Below, one piece after another: positions 36,751-46,639 of a stretch of DNA of 64,000 bases (position 1 is the stretch's first letter; the number at the start of each line of letters is the position of its first letter). The notes beneath the pieces were generated by a model that saw only the letters and a program-made list of their open reading frames with translations, had not been told where the DNA came from and searched no databases. This stretch comes from Anomaloglossus baeobatrachus. Its lineage: Eukaryota; Chordata; Amphibia; Anura; Aromobatidae. Both the position numbers and the translations under genes were made by a program. Location of the stretch: NCBI RefSeq assembly GCF_048569485.1, contig NC_134355.1, positions 558,540,142 to 558,604,141 on the forward strand, given 5' to 3'.

Positions 36751-38744
36751 TGGGAGCGAGCCACGTAAACAGGAACTTTGTTGTTGTGACGGGATGCCAT
36801 TAGGGCCACGTCCGGAGTGCCCCATTTGCGGCAGATTGACTGAAACACTGCCGGGACCACTCGCCACCGTCCACGGTTTGACGGCTGAGATAATCTGCCT
36901 CCCAGTTTTCCACGCCTGGGATGTGGACTGCGGATATGGTGAACTGAGTCCTCCGCCCATTGAAGGATGCGTTTTACCTCCAACATTGCCAGGCGGCTGC
37001 GTGTCCCGCCTTGGTGATTGATGTAGGCAACCGCTGTCACGTTGTCTGACTGGACTTGGATGTGCCTGCCCGCCAACAGGTGGTGAAAAGCTAGGAGAGC
37101 TAGAAGCACGGCTCTGGTTTCCAGCACATTGATCGAAAGGGCTGACTCGGACGGAGTCCAAGTGCCCTGCGCTCTGTGGTGGAGACATACCGCTCCCCAG
37201 CCGGATAGGCTGGCATCCGTGGTGAGGATCACCCAGGACGGGGCCAGGAAGGAGCGCCCCTGGGACAGGGAGAGGGGCCGAAGCCACTACTGAAGAGAGC
37301 TCCTGGTCCGTGGCGACAGAGCCACTAACCTGTGTAAGGAGGAAGGCCGCTTGTCCCAACAGCGGAGAATGTCCAGCTGCAGGGGACGCAGATGGAACTG
37401 GGCAAAGGGAACAGCCTCCATTGACGCCACCATTTGACCCAGCACCTGCATCAGGCGCCTGAGGGTATAACGGCGGGGCCTCAGCAGAGAGCGCACCGCC
37501 AGTTGGAGGGACTGCTGTTTGACTAAGGGCAACTTCACAAGTGCCGGCAAAGTCTCGAACTGCATCCCTAGGTACGTGAGACTCTGGGTCGGAGTCAGAG
37601 TGGATTTGGGAAGATTGACAAGCCACCCGAATTGGGCTAGAGTGGCGAGAGTGAGCGAGACACTCCGCTGACAGTCCGCGCTGGATGAAGCCTTGACTAG
37701 AAGGTCGTCCAGGTAAGGAATCACTGCCAACCCCTGTAGGTGCAGGACCGCAATCACTGCTGCCATGACCTTGGTGAATACCCGAGGAGCTGTGGCCAAC
37801 CCGAAGGGGAGATCCACGAATTGGAAATGATCTTCTCCGATTGCAAAACGTAGCCAACGCTGGTGTGAAACTGCAATTGGCACATGCAGATAGGCATCTC
37901 TGATGTCGATGGACGCCAGGAAATCCCCTTGGGTCATTGAGGCAATGACTGATCGCAGAGACTCCATGCGAAAGTGCCGCACCTGAACATGCTTTTTGAG
38001 AAGCTTGAGATCCAGGATGGGCCGGAAGGTACCGTCCTTTTTGGGGACTAGGAAGAGATTTGAGTAGAAACCTCTGAACCGTTCCCGGGCGGGAACTGGT
38101 ACAATTACTCCGTTGGCCTGCAAGGATGCCACGGCCTGTGAGAAAGCGGCGGCCTTGGAGCAGGGGAGAGTTGAGAGAAAAAATCTGTTTGGCGGGCTGG
38201 AAGAGAATTCTATCCTGTAGCCGTGGGAGATGATATCCCTCACCCACTGATCGGAGACGTGTTGAAACCACGCGTCGCCAAAGTGGGAGAGCCTGCCACC
38301 GACTAAGGACGTTGCTGGCGCGGACAGATAGTCACGAGGAGGCTGCCTTAGCGGCAGCACCTCCTGCGGTCTTCTGTGGACGCGCTTTTGTGCGCCAGTT
38401 GGATTTCTGGTCCTTGGCTGAGTTAGTGGACGAGGCCGAGGGTTTAGAGGACGACCAGTTGGAGGAACGAAAGGAGCGAAACCTCGACTGATTCCTACCC
38501 TGGGCAGGTTTCCTGGTTTTGGTTTGTGGCATGGAAGTACTCTTCCCGCCAGTAGCTTCCTTAATAATTTCATCCAGCTGTTCTCCGAACAGCCGGGACC
38601 CAGCAAAAGGGAGCCCAGCAAGGTACTTCTTTGAAGAAGCATCTGCCTTCCACTCTCGAAGCCACAAGATCCTGCGGATAGCGAGGGAATTAGCCGAAGC
38701 CACCGCAGTGCGGTGAGAAGCCTCCAGCATGGCAGACATGGCAT
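36444..38744 (-). pseudogene. DIRS reverse transcriptase, RNase H and methylase-like region (fossil)
   Basis: The reverse transcriptase shows FLVPKKDGTFRPILDLK, SIDIRDAYLHVPI, FVDLPFGLATAPRVF and VIPYLDDLLVKA. RNase H follows with LTTDASLSGWGAV, LETRAVLLAL and QSDNVTAVAYIN. The next part, with APDWPRRPWYPDL, is the stretch of DIRS proteins often described as methylase-like. In the family these parts copy element RNA into circular DNA. Confidence 0.9.
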
Positions 38745-39766
38745 AGGATGAAAAAGCTGAAGCTTGGGAAGTTAAGGCAACCATCTCGGGCATAGATTCC
38801 CTGGCGAGGGAATGCATCTCCTCTAGAGAAGCAGAGATGGCTTTGAGAGCCCACACTGCTGCAAAAGTCGGGGAAAACGAGGCCCCCGCCGCTTCATATA
38901 CGGATTTGGCCAGAAGGTCAATCTGGCGGTCAGTGGAATCCTTAAGGGAGGTGCCATCAGCCACCGACACAACGGTCCGGGCTGAGAGCCTAGACACCGG
39001 GGGGGTCTACCTTTGGGGAATGAGCCCACTCCTTGACCACCTCAGGTGGAAAGGGGAAACGGTCATCAGAACCACGCTTTGGGAAACGTTTGTCAGGACA
39101 GGCCCTGGGCTTGGTCACAGCGGCCTGAAAACTGGAGTGGTTAAAGAACACACTCTTTGCTCTCTTAGGCGAGGTAAACTGGTGCTTTTCTGCCAGAGAG
39201 GGTTGCTCCTCTGATACTGGCGGATTAAGATCCAGTACAGAATTAATGGAAGCAATCAAGTCACTTTCGGACAGATCAATGGGGTACATGGAGTTAGCCT
39301 CCGAGCCCCCTGTAAAGGCATCCTCCTCATCCTGCGAGTCAGCTCCTGAGTCAGAGCCGCGGGACGAGGAGGGAGAAGGAACCCTGCGTCTCCTTTTAGG
39401 AGGACGGGGTCTGGGACCAGATGATGAATCCTCTGTGAGCTCCGGTCCTGAGAGACCCCTAGCAGCAGAGGCACCCTGTGAAGGGGGCTGATGCATGTTC
39501 AGCAAAGTCCTGGACAGAAGTCCCATGGACTCAGCAAAAGACTGGGAGATAGACCTAGAAAAGGATTCTACCCAAGCCGGGGGTTCAGCCACAGGAGCAG
39601 GAGCAGCCTGAGAGACCACTGGGGGTGAGACTCCAGGCTGTGGCACCGCCAAGTTAGAGCAGGCATCACAATGTGGATAGATGCTCGGATCAGGCAGCAG
39701 GACCTTACATGCAGTGCATACTGAATAAAGCTTTGGAGCCTTGCTCCTCGTGTGAGACATGCTGCT
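38332..39766 (-). pseudogene. DIRS gag-like region (fossil)
   Basis: It begins near MSHTRSKAPKLYSVC, with a CxxC/CxxC cluster early on. A Ser/Pro-rich stretch with KRRRRVPSPSSSRGSD and an acidic stretch follow, and then a helical region. The order and position, ahead of the polymerase and near the right terminal repeat, fit the DIRS gag-like protein. Coding frames cover almost all of it. Confidence 0.75.
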
Positions 39767-39959
39767 GGAGTGGGGGCTCTGCAAGAGAATGAACCCCAGA
39801 GAGTATATACAGAGGTCCACAACCAGAGGTTGTGGCTTACCAGACCGCTGAAGCGGTGTTGTGTGCCCTCCAGATCCCGAAGCCCGGACCTCCAATTCAA
39901 ACAAATCAGATGAGAATGCATGTGTGGATGTATGCCTCCTGAACACAAAGCGATAAACT

Positions 39960-40103
39960 GGCTGGGTCTGCTCACCAGGGGGTGTATAAGCTCAGAGGGA
40001 GGAGCTACACTTTTTAGTGTAGTACTTTGTGTGTCCTCCGGAGGCAGAAGCTAAACACCCATGGTCTGGGTCTCCCAAAGGAACGATAAAGAAAGTGAGA
40101 ATT
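39960..40103. repeat. DIRS right inverted terminal repeat
   Basis: Carries CTGGCTGGGTCTGCTCACC, GAGGGAGGAGCTACAC and CATGGTCTGGGTCTCCC, inverse to the left end. Confidence 0.85.
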
Positions 40104-40742
40104 ATATAACTTAATTTTCTGTGTCACAATATGTCCTCATCCTCAACATCCTGTGTCTGGCTGTAAGATAAATGACTGCAGCAGGAGCCTCCCCCCTGCT
40201 CTGTGAAGACAAAAAAATGTTTAGCTCCCTTTGCTAAGCTCAGCCCCATGCATGGTTACCCAGGCACAGTGGGTGAGGTCATCATGAAATGAATCCCTGT
40301 ATGTCTGAAGGATTTCAAGGCTGTTTACAGGTGTTGTCCACTACTCTGAAAACCCCTTCTTAAATACAGTATTCCCCAGTATAAAAAAAAAATAACTGAT
40401 ACATCCAACACCAGCGCCATGCCTTGTGAGCGCTGCAGCCACTCAGCGGCCGATAATGGACTACAGTGATCACTATTCCAATTTTGATCAAAGTTTCGAA
40501 CAAAACAGCTCATTAGCAGATTAGCTGCAGCGCTCACATAGCATAACATTGTCATACAAGCACTGGAAACCTGGCACCAACAGCGCTGGAGCAGCACCAG
40601 TGCAGGAGGTGAGTATCCTCATTTATTTAACGCACTACTCTAGCATTTTTTAAAGATCCCTGTCCCTAGTAATATACGGCGTCTTCAATTTTTACAAATG
40701 CCGCTCCAGTTCCACAGCAACATCTTGGGAAGTAACTTCTGA
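40104..40742. other. Unclassified repeat-like DNA
   Basis: GTTGTCCACTACTCTGAAAACCCC near 40332 (only part of it diagnostic) looks like the end of a TTAA-type MITE. It may be the left half of an older element later split by the Penelope insertion; the right half would lie after 46115. Confidence 0.35.
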
Positions 40743-40757
40743 TTGGTCAGAAGTTAC
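40743..40757. repeat. Target site duplication, left
   Basis: TTGGTCAGAAGTTAC, identical to 46100-46114; the outer T residues may belong to the element. Confidence 0.85.
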
Positions 40758-40906
40758 ATAAAATATAGAAATGTGGCACTCCTTCTATAGTCGCTGGTGC
40801 TTGGATAGGGTCCCACCCCAGATCAAAAAATTGAAAAAATCCAGCACTCAAAGCATTCAACTGAAATTGTTTTATATTTTATTCATTGATCTGTGTAATT
40901 ATTAAA

Positions 40907-40934
40907 GACGTTTCGGTCATCCGACCTTCATCAG
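40907..40934 (-). ncRNA. Hammerhead ribozyme motif 1
   Basis: On the minus strand: CTGATGA core, stem II GGTC/GACC with a GGAT loop, GAAAC, then GTC cleavage site. It is identical to the two plus-strand copies. Penelope-like elements are known to carry minimal hammerheads in their terminal repeats. Being in the inverted copy, it is antisense to the element. Confidence 0.8.
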
Positions 40935-41342
40935 TTTACACTACAATAAAAAGATACATAAAAGATTTTTAAGTATACAGAAATAATGGCATTATATAAT
41001 CATGGTAACAAAAAAAGGCAGAAATATTCACCACATTGTAATGCATGAATCATGAACTATGATATACAAAAAATGTCAACAAAAAGACAAAAGTGAAGAA
41101 TCTGTCAGTTGAGCCGCTTCACTAGCAGATATAATGTCCACCTAAAGATATAATTGAAATACTGCTAGTGAAGCGGCTCAACTGACAGATTCTTCACTTT
41201 TGTCTTTTTGTATATCATAGTTCATGATTCATGCATTACAATGTGGTGAATATTTCTGCCTTTTTTTGTTACCATGATTGTATAATGCCATTATTTCTGT
41301 ATACTTAAAAATCTTTTATGTATCTTTTTATCGTAGTGTAAA

Positions 41343-41370
41343 CTGATGAAGGTCGGATGACCGAAACGTC
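41343..41370 (+). ncRNA. Hammerhead ribozyme motif 2
   Basis: CTGATGA, stem II GGTC/GACC, GAAAC and GTC, in the sense orientation ahead of the coding region. The cleavage expected after GTC would release RNA ends at this repeat. Stem III is very short, as in other Penelope hammerheads, which usually work as dimers. Confidence 0.85.
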
Positions 41371-41564
41371 TTTAATAATTACACAGATCAATGAATAAAA
41401 TATAAAACAATTTCAGTTGAATGCTTTGAGTGCTGGATTTTTTTCAATTTTTTGATCTGGGGTGGGACCCTATCCAAGCACCAGCGACTATAGAAGGAGT
41501 GCCACATTTCTATATTTTATATAGTATATCCTTTAGTGTGTGCACCCTCATTTTTTCTTATAAT

Positions 41565-42314
41565 ATGGCCAATGTGGCGTTTTCTTATACTGCGGATGAA
41601 ATGGCAGATATTATGAGCCGTACCACAGTGCAGAGTGATTTTTTGCATATTCCTACTTCTGAGCTTCGAACCCGTGATTTTCAGAAGGAATCTAGAAAAT
41701 TACAAAATTTGGAATTGCACTGTGCCACTATTGCAGAATACGTACGTGTTCAAAGAATTCCAAGAGGACTACGGGTTGGTGTAAGACCGACCATCTTCAG
41801 TGACAACCCTGATTTTTGTAATCGTTTTGAACAGATTCTTAACAAATGCTCTTTTGATTTAATGACTTTGACTTTGGATTATTTAAACCAAGCGATCATC
41901 ACTAAACGTGAAGAGATTGTCGTGATTGAGCAACAATTAAATTCTACCTCTTCGGCTAAGGATCTGGCGAAAATCAAAGATCAAGTCACAAGAGATTTAC
42001 AAATTCATAAAATTGAAAGTCAAAAAATTAAAAGAGAAAAATTCTCACGGGATACTGAGGACTATAAAAATAATCGAGTTTATCGGTGGCGGGATACATC
42101 CTCCAGAGTGTTTCCAAGACGTTTCCAATATTCCTCTAGTGATAATTCGGCTTCGGATTCGGAATTTTCCTTCACCAGACGACCAAAACCACATTTTTTA
42201 GGTCAAAGAAGCCGCAGAGGTCAAAGAGGAAACCTAGGCGGGGGGGACAACGCCACCGAACCTGCAAGAACAACGATGGTCACCAGATCCCAGGTACGCC
42301 GGATACCATTGTAG
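41565..42314 (+). CDS. Penelope upstream coding part (N-terminal region)
   Basis: The start ATG at 41565 (MANVAFSYTADEMADIM) is chosen because the open frame to its left is terminal-repeat sequence. It gives 249 codons: an N-terminal part without a domain I recognise, a central helical and probably coiled-coil stretch (LTLDYLNQAIITKREEI to KIESQKIKREKF), and an Arg/Ser-rich tail (about residues 210-240). Penelope proteins have a poorly conserved N-terminal region ahead of the RT, and this fits it. The frame differs from the RT frame by one base, and the alternative frame reads on as basic sequence (KKPQRSKRKPRRGG) from about 42200. A one-base slip in a T or G run near 42195-42245 is therefore the simplest explanation, and one continuous protein is likely in the family. 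A real second ORF cannot be excluded. Confidence 0.75.
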   Translation: MANVAFSYTADEMADIMSRTTVQSDFLHIPTSELRTRDFQKESRKLQNLELHCATIAEYVRVQRIPRGLRVGVRPTIFSDNPDFCNRFEQILNKCSFDLMTLTLDYLNQAIITKREEIVVIEQQLNSTSSAKDLAKIKDQVTRDLQIHKIESQKIKREKFSRDTEDYKNNRVYRWRDTSSRVFPRRFQYSSSDNSASDSEFSFTRRPKPHFLGQRSRRGQRGNLGGGDNATEPARTTMVTRSQVRRIPL

Positions 42315-42334
42315 TTAACATTTCTTCTAAGAAT

Positions 42335-44572
42335 TTGTTACCGGATCAAATTAGTCTTCTTCAGAAGGGTTTATCTTTTTGCCCTTCCTACAAATTCAAT
42401 ACATTCCAGTTACAAATGGACTTACTAAGATTTTATCGAAATTTACGTATTAAGGCCCATTTTTCATCATTATCTGATATAAGTCTGAGACCATCGACAC
42501 AATCTACTTCTATTGCTCCTATCAATATCCAAGGATTGGGACTCAAAACTAAGAGCACTTTCATGCCTCCCAAAAATAACCCTCCAGTGGAAACGTTCAT
42601 AGGCTTATTGGAACATGACATTACGTCTTTTTTCAAAGATGTGTCTAATAAATCATTATACTGTCCTTCCAATTTTTCAGATAAGGATAAAAATGCGTTG
42701 GCATCTCTTATGCAGGATAAAGACATAATTATCAAACAAGCCGATAAAGGCGGAGCTTTGGTAGTTATGGACAAATCCATGTATTTACAGGAAATACTGA
42801 GACAATTGGGGGACAGTAATGTTTATGGAATATTGGCAAGTAACCCGACGAATAGGATTCGAGATAGGATTAGATCTGTGACCGGCCACTATCTACAAAA
42901 GGGAGTAATAGATCAGAAGACATTTGATTTCTTACAAAAGCAGAATCCAATCATTCCTGTTTTTTATGTACTCCCCAAAATTCATAAGACCTTGGTGAAC
43001 CCTCCTGGTAGACCTATAGTGGCGGGCACAGATTCTATCCTTTCCCCTTTAGCTATCTTACTTGAGAAGATTATTACTCCTTTGACTAAAAACATTCCTT
43101 CTTTCCTGTTGGACACTGGTCACTTCCTAGAGGTGATTCGTGGGCTTGATATCATTCCATTTGATGGTTTTCTCGTGACTTGGGATGTGACAAGTTTATA
43201 TACGTCTATTGTACATCAGAAGGGCATGTCAGCAGTTCGTGAGTTATTGTTACAACATAACTTTTCGAGTGATACAAGTGATTTCTGTCTGGACTTATTA
43301 CAAATAGTGTTAACTGAAAATTTCTTTTTGTTTCAGGACATCTATTATATTCAAAAACAGGGGACCGCGATGGGGTCCAACGTAGCGCCCCCGTATGCAA
43401 ATACGTACATGTCTTACTTTGAAGATACATTCATATATCCACATAAGGGATTCCAAGAGCACTGCAAGTGTTGGAAGCGATTTATTGACGACGTTTTTTG
43501 CATATGGGTTGGCCCGTTGGATTCCATCATGGAGTTCCATAATTACATTAACAGCATTTGGTCTGAACTTCAATTTGTTATACAATATGATTTACATCAT
43601 ATCAATTTTTTAGATGTCACTGTTACGAAATTAGAGAATGGACATTTACAAACTGATTTGTACATAAAGTCGACGGACAGGAATAACTTACTCGCATATG
43701 ATAGTTGTCATCCCAAGGCCATGAAGAATTCTATACCTAAGTCCCAGTTTCTTAGGGTACATAGGATTGTTAACCAACAAGAAATTAAAGATACCAGATT
43801 ACAGGAGATGAGGACTAAGTTTCTGGCGAGGGGTTATCCACAGGAGGTTTTGAATAGTGCTAGTGTGAATACCGAATCTTCTATTGGTAAGGCTAGAGAT
43901 AAACGTTTGGCTTTCGTTCATACTTACCATCCCTTCTCTTACAAAATTCATAAATTCATCAGAAGTCATTGGAACATCTTGCGTAAAGGGTACCCTGAGG
44001 TGGAAGAATTTAAATCACCTTTTCTTCCTTGTTTTAGACGACCGTCCAATCTCAGTAATAAATTGGTGAGAGCTGATGTGGGCGCCAGTGTGACTGGACC
44101 CGTTCAAACTCATCTTTATACCCAGAGACGTGGTACTTTCCCATGTTTAAATTGTGCCCAATGCAGTAATGTGTTGAAAGGTGATAGAGTTTTGCATCCC
44201 TACAGTGGTCGGGGTTATCCAATTAGAGGTTTTTTCACCTGTGAGACATCTTATGTTGTATATGTAGTGAAGTGTCCTTGTGGCCTACTCTATGTAGGCG
44301 AAACCACCCAGACTGTTAAGGAACGTATATCACAACATAAATCCACCATCAGGTGCGAGAGATTGACTTTACCTCTTCCATCTCATTTTCATAAACAGGG
44401 ACATAGCGTTAGTCAATTACGGTTCCAGGTGTTGGAGCAGGTCTTGCCAAATAGAAGAGGAGGTGATAGGGTTAAAAAATTGAAACAAAGGGAGGCGTAT
44501 TGGATTTTTACTCTTCAGACTTTGGAGCCCAAAGGCCTTAATCGTGATTTCGATACTTCTAGTTTTTTATAG
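42335..44572 (+). CDS. Penelope reverse transcriptase with GIY-YIG endonuclease
   Basis: 745 codons from the first Met; the frame is open further upstream to about 42200 and probably joins the preceding part. The reverse transcriptase shows IKQADKGGALVVMD, FYVLPKIHK, GRPIVAGTDSI, LVTWDVTSLYTSI (motif A Asp), GTAMGSNVAPPYAN and RFIDDVFCIW at about 43479 (motif C with both Asp), then HHINFLDVTV. A linker follows with a CLNCAQC cysteine cluster near 44150. The C-terminus is a GIY-YIG nuclease (VYVVKCPCGLLYVGETTQT at about 44247, ERISQHK, and a late REAYWI). The family uses the nuclease to nick DNA and the RT, related to telomerase, to copy RNA at the nick. All key residues I can see are present and there is no internal stop, so this copy may still be coding-competent in this part. 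Confidence 0.92.
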   Translation: MLPDQISLLQKGLSFCPSYKFNTFQLQMDLLRFYRNLRIKAHFSSLSDISLRPSTQSTSIAPINIQGLGLKTKSTFMPPKNNPPVETFIGLLEHDITSFFKDVSNKSLYCPSNFSDKDKNALASLMQDKDIIIKQADKGGALVVMDKSMYLQEILRQLGDSNVYGILASNPTNRIRDRIRSVTGHYLQKGVIDQKTFDFLQKQNPIIPVFYVLPKIHKTLVNPPGRPIVAGTDSILSPLAILLEKIITPLTKNIPSFLLDTGHFLEVIRGLDIIPFDGFLVTWDVTSLYTSIVHQKGMSAVRELLLQHNFSSDTSDFCLDLLQIVLTENFFLFQDIYYIQKQGTAMGSNVAPPYANTYMSYFEDTFIYPHKGFQEHCKCWKRFIDDVFCIWVGPLDSIMEFHNYINSIWSELQFVIQYDLHHINFLDVTVTKLENGHLQTDLYIKSTDRNNLLAYDSCHPKAMKNSIPKSQFLRVHRIVNQQEIKDTRLQEMRTKFLARGYPQEVLNSASVNTESSIGKARDKRLAFVHTYHPFSYKIHKFIRSHWNILRKGYPEVEEFKSPFLPCFRRPSNLSNKLVRADVGASVTGPVQTHLYTQRRGTFPCLNCAQCSNVLKGDRVLHPYSGRGYPIRGFFTCETSYVVYVVKCPCGLLYVGETTQTVKERISQHKSTIRCERLTLPLPSHFHKQGHSVSQLRFQVLEQVLPNRRGGDRVKKLKQREAYWIFTLQTLEPKGLNRDFDTSSFL

Positions 44573-45247
44573 CTTTACATTCATTTATGCCTACTTATTA
44601 TTATCTTTTTCAGAGGAGTTGATCACTGACTTGATGATGGCCGGTCCCTTTAGGTATTTTCCTATAATTTTCTTTCTGTTTCTTTCTTAACATAATCCTC
44701 TTTCCTGCTTTTTCCCTAGTTTTAGTTTTCTTTACACATTACTAATTTTCCCTTGATCCCTTTCTTCCATAGTCTTTCCTTCCCCTTCCCTCCCCCTTCC
44801 CCCTCCCCCCCTATTCCCCTCCCCCCCTCCCCCCCCCTGCCAATCCCCACCCCTTTCCTTTCCCTTTCCCCCCCCCACCCCCCCCCCTCTCTCCATTTTC
44901 TTATGTACATTCCCCTTAGCTTTTCTCTTTTCTTTTTTTCTTTTTTCCTGTTTTTTTTACTAGGGTTGATTATAGTTGATAAAAAATTAAAAAATAATTA
45001 AAAAATTATTAAATTGATTTCGAATAAATACACCATTCCCTTAGTCCTCTCATTTTATTTCTTCTATTTCTTCTTTTATTTGACCTTTTAGGTAATTTGT
45101 CTTCAAATAATGTTACCCATAGAGTCTCTTATTCATTACACTATTTTGGGCTTAATTACCCTCATTTCATGGTTATTGCATAAGGGGACATTGCCAGTCA
45201 GCGCAATTTTAGCGCTTGCCAATCATCTGGTTTACATATTGCCAACC
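44573..45247. other. Penelope 3' untranslated region with polypyrimidine tract
   Basis: After the stop, 44757-44945 is almost purely C and T with long C runs on the plus strand (polypurine on the minus). The rest is A/T rich. No coding sequence is seen. Confidence 0.7.
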
Positions 45248-45475
45248 AGGATCGTCACTTCCGGTTTGCGGACCGAAAGTAACGTTCCGCGGTGAGGAGT
45301 GGCTGTCTGTGTATGTCTACAGTTGCCAACCATCAGGATTTACACATTGCCAGCCGGTGACGTCACTTCCGGTTTTCGGACCGGAAGTGACGCTCTGTGA
45401 CGTCACTTCCGGTCTCCGGACCGGAAGTGACGCTCTGTAACTTGTTAATGAGCTAATTGAGCGGTCTATTTAAAT
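45248..45475 (+). promoter_or_regulatory. Probable promoter block of the Penelope element
   Basis: Two adjacent palindromes carry TGACGTCA (45358-45365 and 45398-45405, CRE-type) fused to CACTTCCGG/CCGGAAGTG (ETS-type). A diverged third copy lies at about 45248-45295. TATTTAAA follows at 45467-45474, about 60 bases after the last palindrome. The arrangement suits a start site near 45500, just ahead of the downstream terminal repeat. The function is inferred from motif content only. Confidence 0.5.
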
Positions 45476-45764
45476 CTGGACATTGGACTGTCAGATTACA
45501 TTGACTGCAGACCCGGACGGGCAGCTTTTTCCTCTGGTCCAGCTTTTTCATACATTTCTACAGAACCCTTTCTGGTGAGTGTCCATTGCTTGGTATTTCT
45601 GTGTATTGTCTGTTTTATTAGAGTAGAATAGTGTCTCAGTGCTGGTGCTTAGGCTCTTTGTCCTTCTATATTAGCAAGATACACATTTTTGGATAAAGTT
45701 TTGGGTTTCCTGTTTGGTTCCCCTTTTGTTGTATAATGGTTCTATTATGCTACATTTTATCTGT

Positions 45765-46099
45765 ATTTCAATTATATCTTTAGGTGGACATTATATCTGC
45801 TAGTGAAGCGGCTCAACTGACAGATTCTTCACTTTTGTCTTTTTGTTGACATTTTTTGTATATCATAGTTCATGATTCATGCATTACAATGTGGTGAATA
45901 TTTCTGCCTTTTTTTGTTACCATGATTGTATAATGCCATTATTTCTGTATACTTAAAAATCTTTTATGTATCTTTTTATTGTAGTGTAAACTGATGAAGG
46001 TCGGATGACCGAAACGTCTTTAATAATTACACAGATCAATGAATAAAATATAAAACAATTTCAGTTGAATGCTTTGAGTGCTGGATTTTTTTCAATTTT
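45765..46099 (+). repeat. Penelope downstream terminal repeat
   Basis: Direct copy of about 41150-41450: GTGAAGCGGCTCAACTGAC, hammerhead, GAGTGCTGGATTTTTTTC, ending in a T-rich stretch at the target duplication. Confidence 0.9.
45991..46018 (+). ncRNA. Hammerhead ribozyme motif 3
   Basis: The same 28-base core in the downstream terminal repeat, sense orientation. Together with motif 2 it would define a unit-length RNA if both cleave. Confidence 0.85.
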
Positions 46100-46114
46100 T
46101 TGGTCAGAAGTTAC
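46100..46114. repeat. Target site duplication, right
   Basis: TTGGTCAGAAGTTAC directly after the T-rich element end. Confidence 0.85.
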
Positions 46115-46270
46115 GTCACTAGCTCTCAAAGCAAGTCTATGATAACCAGAACAAGGCTCTCACAGACTTATATTAAAGAATGACTTCCGATTCGCGCCAT
46201 AAAACACTGGAGAAGCCAAAAGGTCACATATTGCTGGAGACCGACAGCAGAAGCACCGATAACAGTATAA

Positions 46271-46580
46271 GGCTATGTGCCCACGTGTGTGCGCTGTGCC
46301 GTCACTGCATGTCCGCTTCAGAGCGCAGCTGAAAAGCTCCGTTCTGAAACTTTGGTGACTGCAGAATTTGTGCACTCTGGATGCTGCCTCTCCCTATAGA
46401 CAGAATGGAGACAGCATGCAAGAAGTGACATGTTGCTTTTTAGAACGCAGCGATTTGGCAGCATGCAAATCGCTGCGTTCTAATACGCCACATGGGCAGG
46501 GGACGCAGGACGCATGCAGTTACGCTGCAGTGCAATACGCACCGTAACTGCATGCAAATACGCAACGTGGGCACATAGCC
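46271..46580. mobile_element. Harbinger-like MITE, 310 bp, TAA duplication
   Basis: The ends are GGCTATGTGCCCACG and CGTGGGCACATAGCC, inverted and perfect. TAA lies at 46268-46270 and 46581-46583. It is the same family as 22426-22721. Confidence 0.9.
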
Positions 46581-46639
46581 TAATCGTAGCGACATAGCAC
46601 CGCTTTAAGTAACTCCTACCAATAGTGGGGCCATTCTTA

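Larger units (their letters stand above)
34952..40103 (-). mobile_element. DIRS-type tyrosine recombinase retrotransposon, largely whole fossil
   Basis: The inverted terminal repeats share GGGAGACCCAGACCATGGG (left near 35003, right near 40056), GAAGCTAAACACCC and GGAGGAGCTACAC. An internal complementary region at about 35265-35360 is the exact inverse of the left end, as DIRS elements require for circle formation. The parts, read on the minus strand, are a gag-like region, reverse transcriptase with RNase H, a DIRS-type methylase-like stretch, and a tyrosine recombinase frame that overlaps the polymerase frame. No target duplication is expected. The copy looks largely whole, with perhaps two or three breaks, and seems young. 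Confidence 0.9.
40758..41520. repeat. Penelope inverted pair of terminal repeats
   Basis: 40758-41152 is almost the exact inverse of 41153-41520. Paired words include GAGCCGCTTCACTAGCAG/CTGCTAGTGAAGCGGCTC at the centre and GGTGGGACCCTATCC near the ends. The right arm lacks about 14 bases (TTGACATTTTTTG region) near 41208. The inverted leading copy is known for the family and could form a hairpin of more than 350 bp. Confidence 0.9.
40758..46099 (+). mobile_element. Penelope-like element, complete insertion
   Basis: It is bracketed by TTGGTCAGAAGTTAC at 40743-40757 and 46100-46114, a target duplication of up to 15 bp. The order is: an inverted terminal-repeat copy (40758-41152); the same repeat in direct orientation (about 41160-41520); two coding frames (41565-44572); a pyrimidine-rich 3' stretch; a palindromic promoter-like block (45248-45475); and a downstream direct terminal repeat (about 45765-46099). 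Inverted plus direct terminal repeats, an RT without RNase H and a GIY-YIG endonuclease define Penelope-like elements. It looks whole apart from one frame change and is probably young. Confidence 0.9.

Noticed and set aside
36322-39491. Plus-strand frames across the DIRS element
   Set aside because: Shadows of the minus-strand polymerase and gag-like frames.
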